A stretch of 64,000 bases of DNA, taken from Cerasicoccus frondis. GTDB lineage: Bacteria > Verrucomicrobiota > Verrucomicrobiia > Opitutales > Cerasicoccaceae. Below the pieces are notes generated by a model. The model worked only from the letters and a program-made list of their open reading frames with translations. It searched no databases and was not told where the DNA came from. Positions 1 to 8,880 of this stretch are shown piece by piece. Where the stretch lies: the NCBI GenBank assembly GCA_031296915.1, contig JAVDPC010000002.1, forward strand, positions 186,001 through 250,000, read 5' to 3'. Each line of letters starts with the position of its first letter. Position 1 is the first letter of the stretch. The position numbers and the translations under genes are program-made.

Positions 1-350
<350 letters not shown>

Positions 351-394
351 CCGCGCCGATGGCGCGGAGATTAAAGTTTAAAGATTAAAGTTTC
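351..394 (+). repeat. GC hairpin plus AGATTAAAG tract (box element, copy 1)
   Basis: CCGCGCC-GAT-GGCGCGG (351-367) is a perfect 7-bp hairpin starting on the base after the leuB stop. It is followed directly by AGATTAAAG (368-376) and a second AAAGATTAAAGTTTC (380-394). The last 15 bases recur as an exact reverse complement at 2475-2489, so the gene between them is bracketed. The same architecture, with different stem sequences, occurs at four other places in the window. Confidence 0.7.
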
Positions 395-411
395 TACACT
401 GACTGAATGTG

Positions 412-438
412 GGGCCCCGGAAACGGGGCCCTTTTTTT
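412..438 (+). terminator. intrinsic terminator after leuB
   Basis: GGGCCCCG (412-419) and CGGGGCCC (424-431) form a perfect 8-bp stem closed by a GAAA tetraloop, followed by seven T (432-438). This is a textbook Rho-independent terminator for the plus strand. It separates leuB from the TPR gene. Confidence 0.93.
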
Positions 439-475
439 GTTTGCCAAGTAAGCGCCAAATTGGGTTCATTAAATT

Positions 476-2476
476 ATGATACGGAAGGCTGCATTTTGGG
501 CCATACTCTTCGTCGGCCAATGGTTGCTCGCGGACCAAAAAGATGTCGACTGGATTGCCTTGCTGCGCCAGCAGAGCAACCTGAGTGCTGAACAGATCGA
601 CCAACTGAGCCGCGCGATCGACGCCTCAGCAGAAGATGAAGACGCCTTGCGCAAGCTGTGGATGGGCAACGATCTCGAGCTGGCGAACGTTGCTTTTGCC
701 GCACACCTCGCCACTCAGGAAAGCGACATAGCCATCAAATTCATGGACACCCTCAACGAACGCGAAGCGGAGTTGAAGCTTGGTCAAGTCGCTGGCTTGC
801 TCGCCCACGACAATGTAGGCGCGCTCTACCTACTTGAGAAGCCGGACACCTTCGACCCAACCCTTGTAAACACCTTGCTGACGCTACTCACTGGCGAAAC
901 TTATTCCACCGCAGACGCCTGGAAGGGCTGGCTCGAGGCGTATCCAGAGGGGTTTAATTGGGAAGTCTTCGGCGACCCCGTCACACTGCGCGCCCGCTCG
1001 CAGTCGATAGAAACAAAAGCCATTTTCGATGCCCTGAAGAGCCTGCCAGTTGACAAGGTAACTGGCGTAAATGAAATCTTCCAGAACACGGTTGGACCAA
1101 TCTTGCAAGGAACCGAAGCAAATCGGCAAGCCGCACTGAATGCAGTGAGCTCCAGCGAGTTGGAGCAGGCCCACCGCTTATTCTATTACGGCGAGCTGGC
1201 TGCTGCCGAGAAGGCCTACATGAAGATTTTGGAAGAAGACCCCAACAATGCGTACGCTGCCTACCTGCGCGGCTGCATTCTCTTCCAATTGCATGATTAC
1301 CATGAGGCGCAACTGATGCTATACTTGGCCTCTGCTCTTGAGCCGACGAGCGCATCCGCCCACTTCCTGCACACGCTGACCAAGCGCCGAATTGCCCAGC
1401 CAGAGGAATCCCTGCAAAATGCCGTGTGGAGCCAGTTTCTGCTTACGCCAACTCCCCCCACCTTTGGCTTAACAGGCAATGGCGATCCCTTCATCTCGCG
1501 ACTACAAGGCGAGCGTTCTCTTTTTGAGCCTGGCATTTACCACCTCCCCACCCATGAGTTGTTAACCAAAGCCGCCGCCACCAAGGACCCCGAGCTTGCG
1601 CTCGGCTACACACTGATGACGCCGCTGGATGGGAAACTCGCGCGCATTCAGGCGCTCGCCCAACGCTTTCCCAGCGACAGCGCCATCCAGCAAGCCCTGC
1701 TCGCCTACAGCCAAATCGGCGTCCACGATGCAGCGACGATCCTACCACTCATTGACCGCTGCCGTGAACTCGATCCACAAAATCGCGCGCTGATCGTGCT
1801 TGAAATGGCGTGGCGCGGTTGGGACGACACACTGCTACCCGAGGTGCTTTGGGAGGATGCCATCGACTACCGCGAATACGAAAACCCGCCGCTCAATCCT
1901 GATCAATGGCAATTGGTTCCCCAATTTCAGCATGCTTCGTACTACTTGGATATCCGCGAAAAACTAGCTCAGTGCATCCAAAAAGCTTGGCAGGAGATGC
2001 ATCACCCCTTGGCCGGCGATACGAATCACTTTCTGCTGCGCACGAGCAATTATCTGCAAATGCGACAACTGCAAAAACAGATCATGCTCAGCGCGCGTAT
2101 CGCCGTGGCGCGACGGGATAAGCCGAGGGTAAAAGCGCTCATTCAATTTCTGCAAACCTGGGCTCAGTCCATGCAAAAGGCCAAAACAAACCTGACTTCC
2201 GAGTTGCACAGCCGACTTCTCACTCATAAGTCGCTGCAGCTGGCGAACCTTTGGCATGGCCGCGACGAAAATGAAGGCGTCGAGGAGGAGAGTCGCCGGC
2301 TGGCCTCGGAAAACAGGCGCTACCTCGAATTGGCCGAACCTCAGTTACTGATATACTTCGTTCCCGTGCCCGATTTGAACTCAATTTTCGTTCAGCAATC
2401 TCAGGATGAAGAGACATTCTTCACCGACTACGAAGCCTTCCTCATGAACCAAAGGCGCCCTACTCCATCCCGCTGA
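476..2476 (+). CDS. secreted TPR-containing protein of unknown function
   Basis: A 666-residue protein with an N-terminal signal peptide (MIRKAAFWAILFVGQWLLA, probable cleavage near residue 19). Residues ~227-300 contain two tetratricopeptide-like units (LFYYGELAAAEKAYMKILEE, then a second with YAAYLRGCILFQLHDYHEAQ). The rest is helix-rich and probably alpha-solenoid, with a further TPR-like segment around residues 390-450. TPR proteins are protein-interaction scaffolds; nothing here identifies a partner. It is monocistronic: a terminator precedes it and the convergent phyH follows. No good ribosome site is visible before the ATG. The last codons overlap an AT-rich repeat. The call of a periplasmic TPR protein is firm in outline only. 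Confidence 0.8.
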   Translation: MIRKAAFWAILFVGQWLLADQKDVDWIALLRQQSNLSAEQIDQLSRAIDASAEDEDALRKLWMGNDLELANVAFAAHLATQESDIAIKFMDTLNEREAELKLGQVAGLLAHDNVGALYLLEKPDTFDPTLVNTLLTLLTGETYSTADAWKGWLEAYPEGFNWEVFGDPVTLRARSQSIETKAIFDALKSLPVDKVTGVNEIFQNTVGPILQGTEANRQAALNAVSSSELEQAHRLFYYGELAAAEKAYMKILEEDPNNAYAAYLRGCILFQLHDYHEAQLMLYLASALEPTSASAHFLHTLTKRRIAQPEESLQNAVWSQFLLTPTPPTFGLTGNGDPFISRLQGERSLFEPGIYHLPTHELLTKAAATKDPELALGYTLMTPLDGKLARIQALAQRFPSDSAIQQALLAYSQIGVHDAATILPLIDRCRELDPQNRALIVLEMAWRGWDDTLLPEVLWEDAIDYREYENPPLNPDQWQLVPQFQHASYYLDIREKLAQCIQKAWQEMHHPLAGDTNHFLLRTSNYLQMRQLQKQIMLSARIAVARRDKPRVKALIQFLQTWAQSMQKAKTNLTSELHSRLLTHKSLQLANLWHGRDENEGVEEESRRLASENRRYLELAEPQLLIYFVPVPDLNSIFVQQSQDEETFFTDYEAFLMNQRRPTPSR

Positions 2477-2533
2477 AACTTTAATCTTTTTCCTTTAATC
2501 TTTAATGGCCCGCCGCGCGACGCGGCGGGCCAT
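2475..2533 (-). repeat. GC hairpin plus ATTAAAG tracts (box element, copy 2)
   Basis: Read on the minus strand, a 13-bp perfect hairpin with a three-base loop (2505-2533: ATGGCCCGCCGCG, CGA, CGCGGCGGGCCAT) is followed by ATTAAAG units ending in AAAGATTAAAGTTTC (2475-2489). The hairpin lies inside the phyH 3' end and encodes its last residues. The far end is an exact inverted copy of 380-394. Confidence 0.7.
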
Positions 2534-3482
2534 CCATCCGGCCATCGCCGCAGCCGCCTTGGCCGGCGGAGCGAACCATCGGTTTGGCCAAGTCTTCCGT
2601 GCCCTTGTAGGCATAAGGATCTTTGCCCGCAACCAGCACGATGTCGCGCTTGTCGGCGTGGCCAACGGGGTCTGGCGACTCGCCGATGCGATACCATGGC
2701 AACAGGCTTTCCGCGCTCATGTAGTGGTTGACTAAAGAACGCCGAAAACCCGACGTTTTGCGGTTGGGCAAACTCTTGTGGAGCAAGTAGCCGTTGAAGA
2801 ATACAACCGCGCCCGCCGGAACCTCGACCGGGACGGCGTTGGCGTCAGTGTAAGGGAAATCATAGGCTTCGTGCGCACAGTCGTATCCCGCCTTGTTGTG
2901 GGGATACATCGGCCAGAGGATGCCGCGGCGATGCGAGCCGGGGATCACCCACAGGCAACCGTTGTCGACCGTGGCGTCGTCCATCGCAATCCAGCCGCCG
3001 CACAGCGAGCGGTCGCGCGTGGGGATGAAATACTCGTCCTGATGCCAGGCTTGGCCGGGCTTGCCCCTGGCCTTGATGAACAACATCGACTGCATGCATT
3101 TCACATTGGGGCCGATGATCGACGTCAACACGCGCACCGCATTGGGCTGCGCCAGCGCACGATGCATGATCAGCGAGGCCTTGTGCGGAAAATGGATGCA
3201 CAGGAACTGCGAAATGATCTCCTCGTCGGTCATCCCAGTGAAGTCGGGCGTCTCTGCAGGCTGCTGCTCCGCCATGTGATTGCCCGCCGGGTTGAGCGCG
3301 CCGCAGTCACCGCGACAGATCGCCACCGCGTCGTCGCGCAACTCCTGAATCTCGTCTGCGCTGAAGCAATCAGTGACGACGATGAAGCCGTTTTCGCGGT
3401 AATATTGAGTCGAGGCGTCGCCGAGCTCAGCGACCGAGAAATAACCGGGGGAAGTAGATGTCGTGATCATGGCCATAAGCAT
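2502..3482 (-). CDS. phytanoyl-CoA dioxygenase (PhyH) family protein
   Basis: A predicted Fe(II)/2-oxoglutarate-dependent oxygenase of 326 residues (322 if the third ATG is used). The double-stranded beta-helix carries the iron triad: H147 and D149 in AWHQDEYF and H235 in NGYLLHKSLPN, with R247/R248 downstream as candidates for binding 2-oxoglutarate. Length fits bacterial PhyH proteins, which hydroxylate diverse small molecules; the substrate cannot be told. It is divergent from an AraC-type regulator with only 23 bases between the longest reading frames. Shorter starts on both sides are plausible and would leave room for a shared promoter. The Gly/Pro/Arg-rich tail (MDGPPRRAAGH) is encoded by a 13-bp palindrome and is probably a repeat-derived extension. 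Confidence 0.88.
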   Translation of the reverse strand: MLMAMITTSTSPGYFSVAELGDASTQYYRENGFIVVTDCFSADEIQELRDDAVAICRGDCGALNPAGNHMAEQQPAETPDFTGMTDEEIISQFLCIHFPHKASLIMHRALAQPNAVRVLTSIIGPNVKCMQSMLFIKARGKPGQAWHQDEYFIPTRDRSLCGGWIAMDDATVDNGCLWVIPGSHRRGILWPMYPHNKAGYDCAHEAYDFPYTDANAVPVEVPAGAVVFFNGYLLHKSLPNRKTSGFRRSLVNHYMSAESLLPWYRIGESPDPVGHADKRDIVLVAGKDPYAYKGTEDLAKPMVRSAGQGGCGDGRMDGPPRRAAGH

Positions 3483-3505
3483 AGCCAGATTGAGGCTCGA
3501 AATCC

Positions 3506-4363
3506 ATGGCTGCCCTGCACATAATCTTGTCTACAATGCGCATATTCTCCGAAATCACCCCCAATTACGTCGGAGACTTTGTCTATGGCAAACGCGGCGA
3601 ATTCGGACCGCGCAAGCAGCCACACCTACAGTTGGTGTATTTCTACAACGGGAGAATCCGGGTACACGCGGGGAGCGCCATACGGGAATTCCAAGGCGGC
3701 GAGGCGTTTTTCATGATCCCCGGCGTGACGTATCGACTGCTCTTTGACCCCGATGAGCGTGTGCGCCACGGCTGGGTAGACTTGCTCGATGTCCTCGAAA
3801 CGCCCGACTGGGCCAAAGACCCTGCCAACCAGCTCCGCGCCTTTGCTTTCACCGAGCGCATGCGCGCACTGGCGGCGATTGCCAACGACGCACCCCGTCA
3901 ATCTGCCGACAGCGAAGGCGACCTGCGACACGCGCTCGGTCGCGCCATTGCCGAGGAGGCGTTGCTCGCCTCGGGCATCCACGAGGCACATAACGCACAT
4001 TTGCCGCCTGCCATCATCCGCGCCGAGCGCATTTTAACCCAACACTACACCGGCCCGCTAACGCTGGACAAAGTCGCTCAGCGTGCAGGCGTCAGCAAGG
4101 CTCACTTGATCCGTCTTTACCGCCAGCACCTGGGCGTCACTCCCGCACGACGGTTGTGGAAAATCCGCGTTGAAGCCAGCGCCAAACTTCTTCGCAACAC
4201 CGGCCTGCAAATTCAGGAAGTCGCCGACCGCTGCGGTTTCCCGTCACCGTATCATTTCTCTCGCTTATTCAAACAGCGTTATGGCGTCCCACCAACAAAA
4301 TATCGGGAGCAAGCCTGGAACGGTGAGGAGCAAGAAACGCCTAAAGCTTCAAATGTTCGATGA
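3506..4363 (+). CDS. AraC-family transcriptional regulator
   Basis: A 285-residue regulator with an N-terminal cupin-like sensing domain (about residues 10-110, PHLQLVYFYNGRIRVHAG) and a C-terminal double helix-turn-helix (about 180-275). Both DNA-reading segments are clear: LDKVAQRAGVSKAHLIRLY, and IQEVADRCGFPSPYHFSRLF followed by the family end GVPPTKYR. A GAGG lies about 10 bases before the ATG at 3506; an inner ATG at 3536 (MRIFSEI) is an alternative. It is divergent from the PhyH dioxygenase, and adjacency suggests it controls that gene in response to a small-molecule inducer (inference). Confidence 0.9.
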   Translation: MAALHIILSTMRIFSEITPNYVGDFVYGKRGEFGPRKQPHLQLVYFYNGRIRVHAGSAIREFQGGEAFFMIPGVTYRLLFDPDERVRHGWVDLLDVLETPDWAKDPANQLRAFAFTERMRALAAIANDAPRQSADSEGDLRHALGRAIAEEALLASGIHEAHNAHLPPAIIRAERILTQHYTGPLTLDKVAQRAGVSKAHLIRLYRQHLGVTPARRLWKIRVEASAKLLRNTGLQIQEVADRCGFPSPYHFSRLFKQRYGVPPTKYREQAWNGEEQETPKASNVR

Positions 4364-4422
4364 GCTAAGCACGACACACCCTTTTTCCTTTAATCTTTTT
4401 CCTTTTTCCATTGCATAGCCCC

Positions 4423-4881
4423 ATGTCAATCGAAGCTCGCCTCCAGGAACTTGGTCATGAACTACCGGCCGCGCCGGCCCCCGCCGGCAGCTACGTGCCC
4501 TTCACCCGCGTGGGCAATGTGCTGCACGTCTCCGGCGCCATCTGCATGCAGAAGAGCGAGATGACTCACACCGGCAAGGTCGGCAAACTGCGCGACCTGA
4601 AGTACGGCCAGGACGCCGCCGCAGTCTGTGCACTCAATTCGTTGGCCGTGGTGAAGTCCGCCGTCGGCAGCCTGGACAAGATCAAGCAAGTGGTCATGGT
4701 CAACGGCTTCGTCAACGCCGACGAAGGCTTCACCGACAGCCCGGCCGTCATCAACGGCGCGTCCGACCTCCTCGTCGCCGCCCTTGGCGACAAGGGCAAG
4801 CACGCCCGCGCCGCCGTCGCCGTCAGCGGCCTGCCGAAGGACACGACCGTCGAGATCCAGATGATCGTCGAGGTGGAGTGA
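4423..4881 (+). CDS. RidA/YjgF-family protein (large-type)
   Basis: 152 residues from the ATG at 4423. An upstream in-frame TTG at 4411 is less likely. The sequence has the chorismate-mutase-like RidA fold: FTRVGNVLHVSGAI, the central ALNSLAVVKSAVGSLDKIKQ helix, and SGLPKDTTVEIQMIVEVE as the last strand. It belongs to the longer YjgF subgroup (about 150 residues, often seen as 'RidA family protein'). That group lacks the strict arginine context of true RidA imine deaminases, so deaminase activity is unproven. It is followed directly by a paired-hairpin repeat and a bidirectional terminator. Confidence 0.88.
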   Translation: MSIEARLQELGHELPAAPAPAGSYVPFTRVGNVLHVSGAICMQKSEMTHTGKVGKLRDLKYGQDAAAVCALNSLAVVKSAVGSLDKIKQVVMVNGFVNADEGFTDSPAVINGASDLLVAALGDKGKHARAAVAVSGLPKDTTVEIQMIVEVE

Positions 4882-4890
4882 GTGCCGAAG

Positions 4891-5040
4891 TGGCGGAACG
4901 CGAACCTCTGTGTTCGCTTACTGTCAATCTAGATCGCACTCATTCGATGCGCTGCACATGAGCAGTATGCTGTGGAGTGTATGACTCACGGATAAAAGCT
5001 AGATGGAATATAGGCGAACACAGAGGTTCGCGTTCCGCCA
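4891..5040. repeat. REPIN-like paired inverted hairpins, 27-bp perfect arms
   Basis: The arm at 4891-4917 (TGGCGGAAC then GCGAAC-CTCTGT-GTTCGC) is the exact reverse complement of 5014-5040. Each arm is itself a hairpin (6-bp stem, 6-base loop) preceded by GGCGGA. The spacer of 96 bases has no open frame. The organisation (two inverted REP-like units with a spacer) matches REPINs in form. No RAYT transposase is present in the window. Confidence 0.85.
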
Positions 5041-5076
5041 GCGTTCGTCCCACCACTCCGCATCAATACACACAAA

Positions 5077-5100
5077 AAAGCCCGACTCTCGCCGGGCTTT
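5077..5100. terminator. bidirectional terminator between ridA-like gene and gltA
   Basis: AAAGCCCG (5077-5084) pairs with CGGGCTTT (5093-5100) across an 8-base loop. A-rich sequence on one side and T-rich on the other let it serve both the plus-strand RidA-like gene and the minus-strand gltA unit. Confidence 0.75.
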
Positions 5101-5151
5101 AATCTTTAATTTGCTCACTTTAATCTCCGCAAATAGCTCCGCTATTTGCGG
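5101..5151 (-). repeat. GC hairpin plus AGATTAAAG tract (box element, copy 3)
   Basis: On the minus strand CCGCAAATAGC-GGA-GCTATTTGCGG (5127-5151, 11-bp perfect stem) is followed directly by AGATTAAAG and a second AAATTAAAGATT. The gltA stop codon lies inside the hairpin. Bases 5101-5124 are repeated exactly at 35186-35209. Confidence 0.72.
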
Positions 5152-6431
5152 TCATCCATCTTGACGTAGCTGCGCTGCGTGGCGCCTTGGTAGATCTGGC
5201 GCGGACGGTGGATGCGGGCGCCGCTCTCGGCGAGCTCCTTCCAGTTGGCTATCCAGCCCGGCATGCGGCCGATGGCGAAGATAACAGTGAACATGTCCAG
5301 CGGGATGCCGATGGCTTGCAGAATGATGCCGCTGTAGAAGTCGACATTCGGGTAAAGGTTGCGGCTGACGAAGTAGTCATCCTCGCGGGCCTTGGTTTCG
5401 AGGCGGCGGGCGATGTCGAGCAGCGGGTCGTTGATGTTCATCGCGGCAAGCACCTTTTCGGCGGCTTCGCCGAGGATCTTCGCGCGCGGGTCGTAGTTCT
5501 TGTAAACGCGGTGACCGAAGCCCATGAGACGGGTTTCGCCGGTCTTGGCCTTTTCGATGAAGTCCGAGCCGTCGTCGCCGGCGTCGTGGATGTCTTGCAA
5601 CATCTTGACCACGGCCATGTTCGCGCCGCCATGCAGCGGGCCCCACAGGGCGCAGACGCCAGCGGAAACCGAGGCAAAGAGATTCGCGCCGCCGGAGGCC
5701 ACCATGCGAACAGTGGAGGTGGAGCAGTTTTGCTCGTGATCGGCGTGCAGGAGGAAGATCAAGTCGAGCGCGTTGACGACGTCGTCATGGAGGACGTAGT
5801 CGTTGTAGGGCTCGGAGAACATCATGTGCAGGAAGTTCGCGCAGTAGGACAGCTTGGGCTTGGGCGCGATAAACGGCAGGCCCTGCTTCATGCGGTAGCT
5901 CATGGCGGCGACGGTGCGCACCTTGGAGAGCAGCGTCGCGGCGGCGTCATCAAAGTTTTCCAGATCCTTGGCGCGATCGTTGGTCGCGAGCTCCGGGTAG
6001 TAGCTGCCCAGGGTGTTGAGCAGCGCGGAGAGGATGACCATCGGGTGCGCGTTGGTGGGAAATCCGTTGAAGAGATTCTTCATGCCCTCGTGGATCGAGG
6101 CTCCGCGCAGGATGCGGCGGGAGTAGTTGCGCAGCTCTTCGGCCTTCGGCAGCTCGCCGTAAACGGTCAAGTAGGCGGCCTCGACGAAGTTCGAGTTTTC
6201 AGCGATCTCCTCAATCGGGTAACCGCGGTAGCGCAGGATGCCCTTTTCACCGTCGATGAAGGTAATCTTGCTTTGGCAAGAACCGGTGTTGCCGTAGCCT
6301 TCGTCGTAAGTGACGTAACCGGTTTGGGCGCGTAACTTGCGGGTATCAATCGCGCGCTCGCCCTCCGTTCCTTCGAGAATGGGTAGGGTATAGTTTTCGT
6401 TTCCGATGCGAATAGTGGCGGTGTCGTCCAT
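5142..6431 (-). CDS. gltA: citrate synthase (type I)
   Basis: Condenses acetyl-CoA with oxaloacetate to citrate at the entry of the TCA cycle. From the ATG at 6431 ([10 protein letters not shown]) the protein has 429 residues, almost the length of the E. coli enzyme (427). The catalytic triad is in place: H267 in GPLHGGAN, H307 in [10 protein letters not shown] and D364 in NVDFYSG, plus the oxaloacetate-binding HADHEQN. The frame extends 34 codons upstream, but those codons overlap hisH and look non-native. Its start lies 16 bases after the hisH stop on the same strand, so it is probably the last gene of a hisC-hisB-hisH-gltA transcript. The stop lies in a repeat hairpin. Confidence 0.97.
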   Translation of the reverse strand: MDDTATIRIGNENYTLPILEGTEGERAIDTRKLRAQTGYVTYDEGYGNTGSCQSKITFIDGEKGILRYRGYPIEEIAENSNFVEAAYLTVYGELPKAEELRNYSRRILRGASIHEGMKNLFNGFPTNAHPMVILSALLNTLGSYYPELATNDRAKDLENFDDAAATLLSKVRTVAAMSYRMKQGLPFIAPKPKLSYCANFLHMMFSEPYNDYVLHDDVVNALDLIFLLHADHEQNCSTSTVRMVASGGANLFASVSAGVCALWGPLHGGANMAVVKMLQDIHDAGDDGSDFIEKAKTGETRLMGFGHRVYKNYDPRAKILGEAAEKVLAAMNINDPLLDIARRLETKAREDDYFVSRNLYPNVDFYSGIILQAIGIPLDMFTVIFAIGRMPGWIANWKELAESGARIHRPRQIYQGATQRSYVKMDDRK

Positions 6432-6447
6432 AATGAAATAAGCTGTG

Positions 6448-7077
6448 CTAACGGGAGCGAACAGATTCCACGAAGTTGCGGTATATTTGCAAGCCTTTGG
6501 ATTGGCTTTTCTCCGGATGGAACTGTGTAGCAAAGCAATTTCCGCGCCGCACGGCGCTCACGAAACGCTCGCCATACTCCGTCTCGCCCCAGATCAGGTC
6601 GGCGTCGTCGGTTTCCACGCGATAGCTGTGCACGAAATAAAATTGATCGCCGCTGGCGAGCCCTGCAACCGATTGATCCGCCGGATCCTTGAATTCAACG
6701 GCGTTCCAGCCCATGTGCGGAATTTTATACTCCGGCGGCAACTGAAACTTTTTTACCTTTCCGGAAAAAATGCCCAGCGCCTCGGAGTCGCCTTCTTCGC
6801 TATATTCGAAGAGCGCCTGCATGCCCAAACAGATGCCAAAGTAGGGCTTATCGGCGCGAATCCATTCACTAATAGTTGTCGCAAAGCCGGTTTGGCGCAG
6901 CGCATCCATGCAGTGCGGCATGCCCCCCTGCCCCGGGAAAACGAGACCAGCGGGGTCCCCCACCTTGTCCGGAGAGTCGGCTAAATAGACGTCCGCGCCC
7001 ACGTGCTCCCACGCGCGCATGACGCTGCGCAGGTTGCCCATGCCGGGGTCGATAATCGCGAGTTTCGGTGCCGACAT
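6448..7077 (-). CDS. hisH: imidazole glycerol phosphate synthase, glutaminase subunit
   Basis: Class I glutamine amidotransferase subunit that feeds ammonia to HisF in histidine synthesis. 209 residues. The nucleophile C83 sits in [15 protein letters not shown] and the His/Glu pair H187/E189 in [15 protein letters not shown]. An oxyanion-strand equivalent lies in [14 protein letters not shown]. Its ATG shares one base with the hisB TAA (TAATG at 7075-7079), which indicates translational coupling. HisF is not in the window. Confidence 0.96.
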   Translation of the reverse strand: MSAPKLAIIDPGMGNLRSVMRAWEHVGADVYLADSPDKVGDPAGLVFPGQGGMPHCMDALRQTGFATTISEWIRADKPYFGICLGMQALFEYSEEGDSEALGIFSGKVKKFQLPPEYKIPHMGWNAVEFKDPADQSVAGLASGDQFYFVHSYRVETDDADLIWGETEYGERFVSAVRRGNCFATQFHPEKSQSKGLQIYRNFVESVRSR

Positions 7078-7688
7078 TACAACGCTTCCTTCGTGCTGGG
7101 CAAGCGGTCGCCCAGGCGCGGATCAATCTGCGTCGCGACATCGATGGCGCGGGCAAAGCATTTAAAGAGCGACTCGGCGATGTGGTGCGGCTCCTCGCCG
7201 TATTCGAGCTTCATGTGCAGGTTGGCGCCCACGGCGTTCGTGAACGCCTGGAAGAACTCCTTGACCAGCGCGATGTTGAAGTCGCGGATCATCACATTGC
7301 TCGCCTCCACCTTGTAGCGGAAGATCGGGCGGTTGCTGAGGTCGATCGCCACCTGCGCGAGGCACTCGTCCATCGGCAGGATGAAGAACCCGTAGCGCTT
7401 CATGCCGCGCTTGTCGCCGACGGCCTGCTTGATCGCTTCGCCGAGCACGATGCCCACGTCTTCCACCGTGTGGTGGTAGTCGATCTCGATGTCGCCCGTG
7501 GCCTTGACCTGGAGGTCGAACAAGCCGTGGCGCGCAAAGAGGTCGAGCATGTGGTCGAAGAACGGCACGCCCGTGTCAATGGACGACTCGCCCACGCCAT
7601 CAAGGTTGATGGTGAGCTCGATCTGCGTTTCCTTCGTGTCGCGCTTGATGGAAGCGCTGCGCGCGGTGTTGGTTACTTCTTCTGCCAT
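7077..7688 (-). CDS. hisB: imidazoleglycerol-phosphate dehydratase
   Basis: Mn-dependent dehydratase of histidine synthesis, monofunctional type (203 residues, no N-terminal phosphatase domain). Metal-binding signatures are present: [24 protein letters not shown] and [12 protein letters not shown]. The start overlaps the end of hisC by 16 bases and the stop overlaps hisH by one base. The three genes form a tight operon. Confidence 0.96.
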   Translation of the reverse strand: MAEEVTNTARSASIKRDTKETQIELTINLDGVGESSIDTGVPFFDHMLDLFARHGLFDLQVKATGDIEIDYHHTVEDVGIVLGEAIKQAVGDKRGMKRYGFFILPMDECLAQVAIDLSNRPIFRYKVEASNVMIRDFNIALVKEFFQAFTNAVGANLHMKLEYGEEPHHIAESLFKCFARAIDVATQIDPRLGDRLPSTKEAL

Positions 7689-8776
7689 TGGTCCAAAATT
7701 TCGCCGAGGCGGTTCATTTCTTCAGCGCTGCCCACGCTGATACGGAGGAATGATTGAGTCAAGGCGTGGTTCGGAAACGCGCGCACGAGGATTTTGTTGT
7801 CCGTGAGGAACTGGAAAAGGTCCTGCGCGACCTCCTTGCCCGTCTCGCCAGCCGCATTCTTCGGCTCCACAAAGTGGAAGTTCGCCTCGGTGGGAAACGC
7901 ATACCAGCCGCGCTGTGCGTAATCGGCGGTCGCCGCGTCGCGGAGCTGCTTGATCTCGGCAATCTTGCCTTGGTAATATTCCTGATCGCCAATCGCCGCC
8001 ACCGCCGCAGCCTGCGCCAGGCGGTCGAGGTTGTAGCTGTCTCGCACGCGGTCGAGCAAGTCGATGACCTCGGTGCTGCCCATGGCGTAGCCCACCCGCA
8101 TGCCGGCGAGCGCGTATGCCTTGGAAAAGCTGCGGACGATCACCAGGCGCGGGTTGTCCGCGAGCAGGGACACACAGTCCTCCTCCGCAAACGGCGCGTA
8201 GGTTTCATCGACCACGAGGATGCCGGGAAACTTGTCCAGCAGCGCCTTGACCTGCGCCGGCTTGAACGCGACGCCCGTGGGCGCATTCGGCGAAGTCAGG
8301 AAAAAGATGTTCGCGCCGGAGTTCGCAATGGCGTCCATCGGCAGCGCGAAGCTGCGGTCGAACTCGACCTCGATCATTTCGGCGCCCTGGATGTTACGCA
8401 GCACCGTATATAAAGAATAGCTGGGCACGGTCATCCCGGCCGGCTTCGTCTGGTCCACGAAGACGCGCATCAGCAAGTTGAGCACGTCATCGCAGCCGTT
8501 ACCGGCGAGCACCTGCTCAGCAGTCAGGCCATGATGCGCAGCAAGCGCCTTGCGCAGCGGCGCGCTGGTCGGGTTCGGGTAAAGCCGGAGACCCTTGGCC
8601 GCGTTGGCCAGCTCCGCCTGAATGCCCTCAATGACTTTCGGGCTCGGCGGGAAGGGATTCTCGTTCGTGTTGAGTTTTACCCAGCCGGAATCGGTCGGCT
8701 GCATACCGGGCACGTACGCGCTCATCGCCGCCACATGCGGCAGCGCCAGGGATTCGATGGAGACGTCGGAGTTCAT
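7673..8776 (-). CDS. hisC: histidinol-phosphate aminotransferase (copy 1, in his operon)
   Basis: PLP enzyme converting imidazole acetol phosphate to histidinol phosphate. 367 residues from the ATG at 8776 ([10 protein letters not shown]); the longer frame to 8818 adds 14 unlikely residues. Fold-type I features: [13 protein letters not shown] near the N-terminus, [16 protein letters not shown] and the Schiff-base lysine K219 in [18 protein letters not shown]. It is the first gene of hisC-hisB-hisH. A second, diverged HisC-like gene lies at 62145-63281. Confidence 0.94.
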   Translation of the reverse strand: MNSDVSIESLALPHVAAMSAYVPGMQPTDSGWVKLNTNENPFPPSPKVIEGIQAELANAAKGLRLYPNPTSAPLRKALAAHHGLTAEQVLAGNGCDDVLNLLMRVFVDQTKPAGMTVPSYSLYTVLRNIQGAEMIEVEFDRSFALPMDAIANSGANIFFLTSPNAPTGVAFKPAQVKALLDKFPGILVVDETYAPFAEEDCVSLLADNPRLVIVRSFSKAYALAGMRVGYAMGSTEVIDLLDRVRDSYNLDRLAQAAAVAAIGDQEYYQGKIAEIKQLRDAATADYAQRGWYAFPTEANFHFVEPKNAAGETGKEVAQDLFQFLTDNKILVRAFPNHALTQSFLRISVGSAEEMNRLGEILDQWQKK

Positions 8777-8880
8777 GGAAAAACCCTGTGTCGTAGCCGG
8801 TTGGTGGTGCAGCGGCAAGATTATTGGGAGAGAGGAATGATGGAACTGGCCGCTGCAGGGCGATGGTCTTTCACCGCCGC

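Noticed and set aside
4891..5040. Simple terminator interpretation of the 27-bp inverted repeat
   Set aside because: Arms are 96 bases apart, each folds alone, there is no T-run, and a separate proper terminator follows at 5077-5100.
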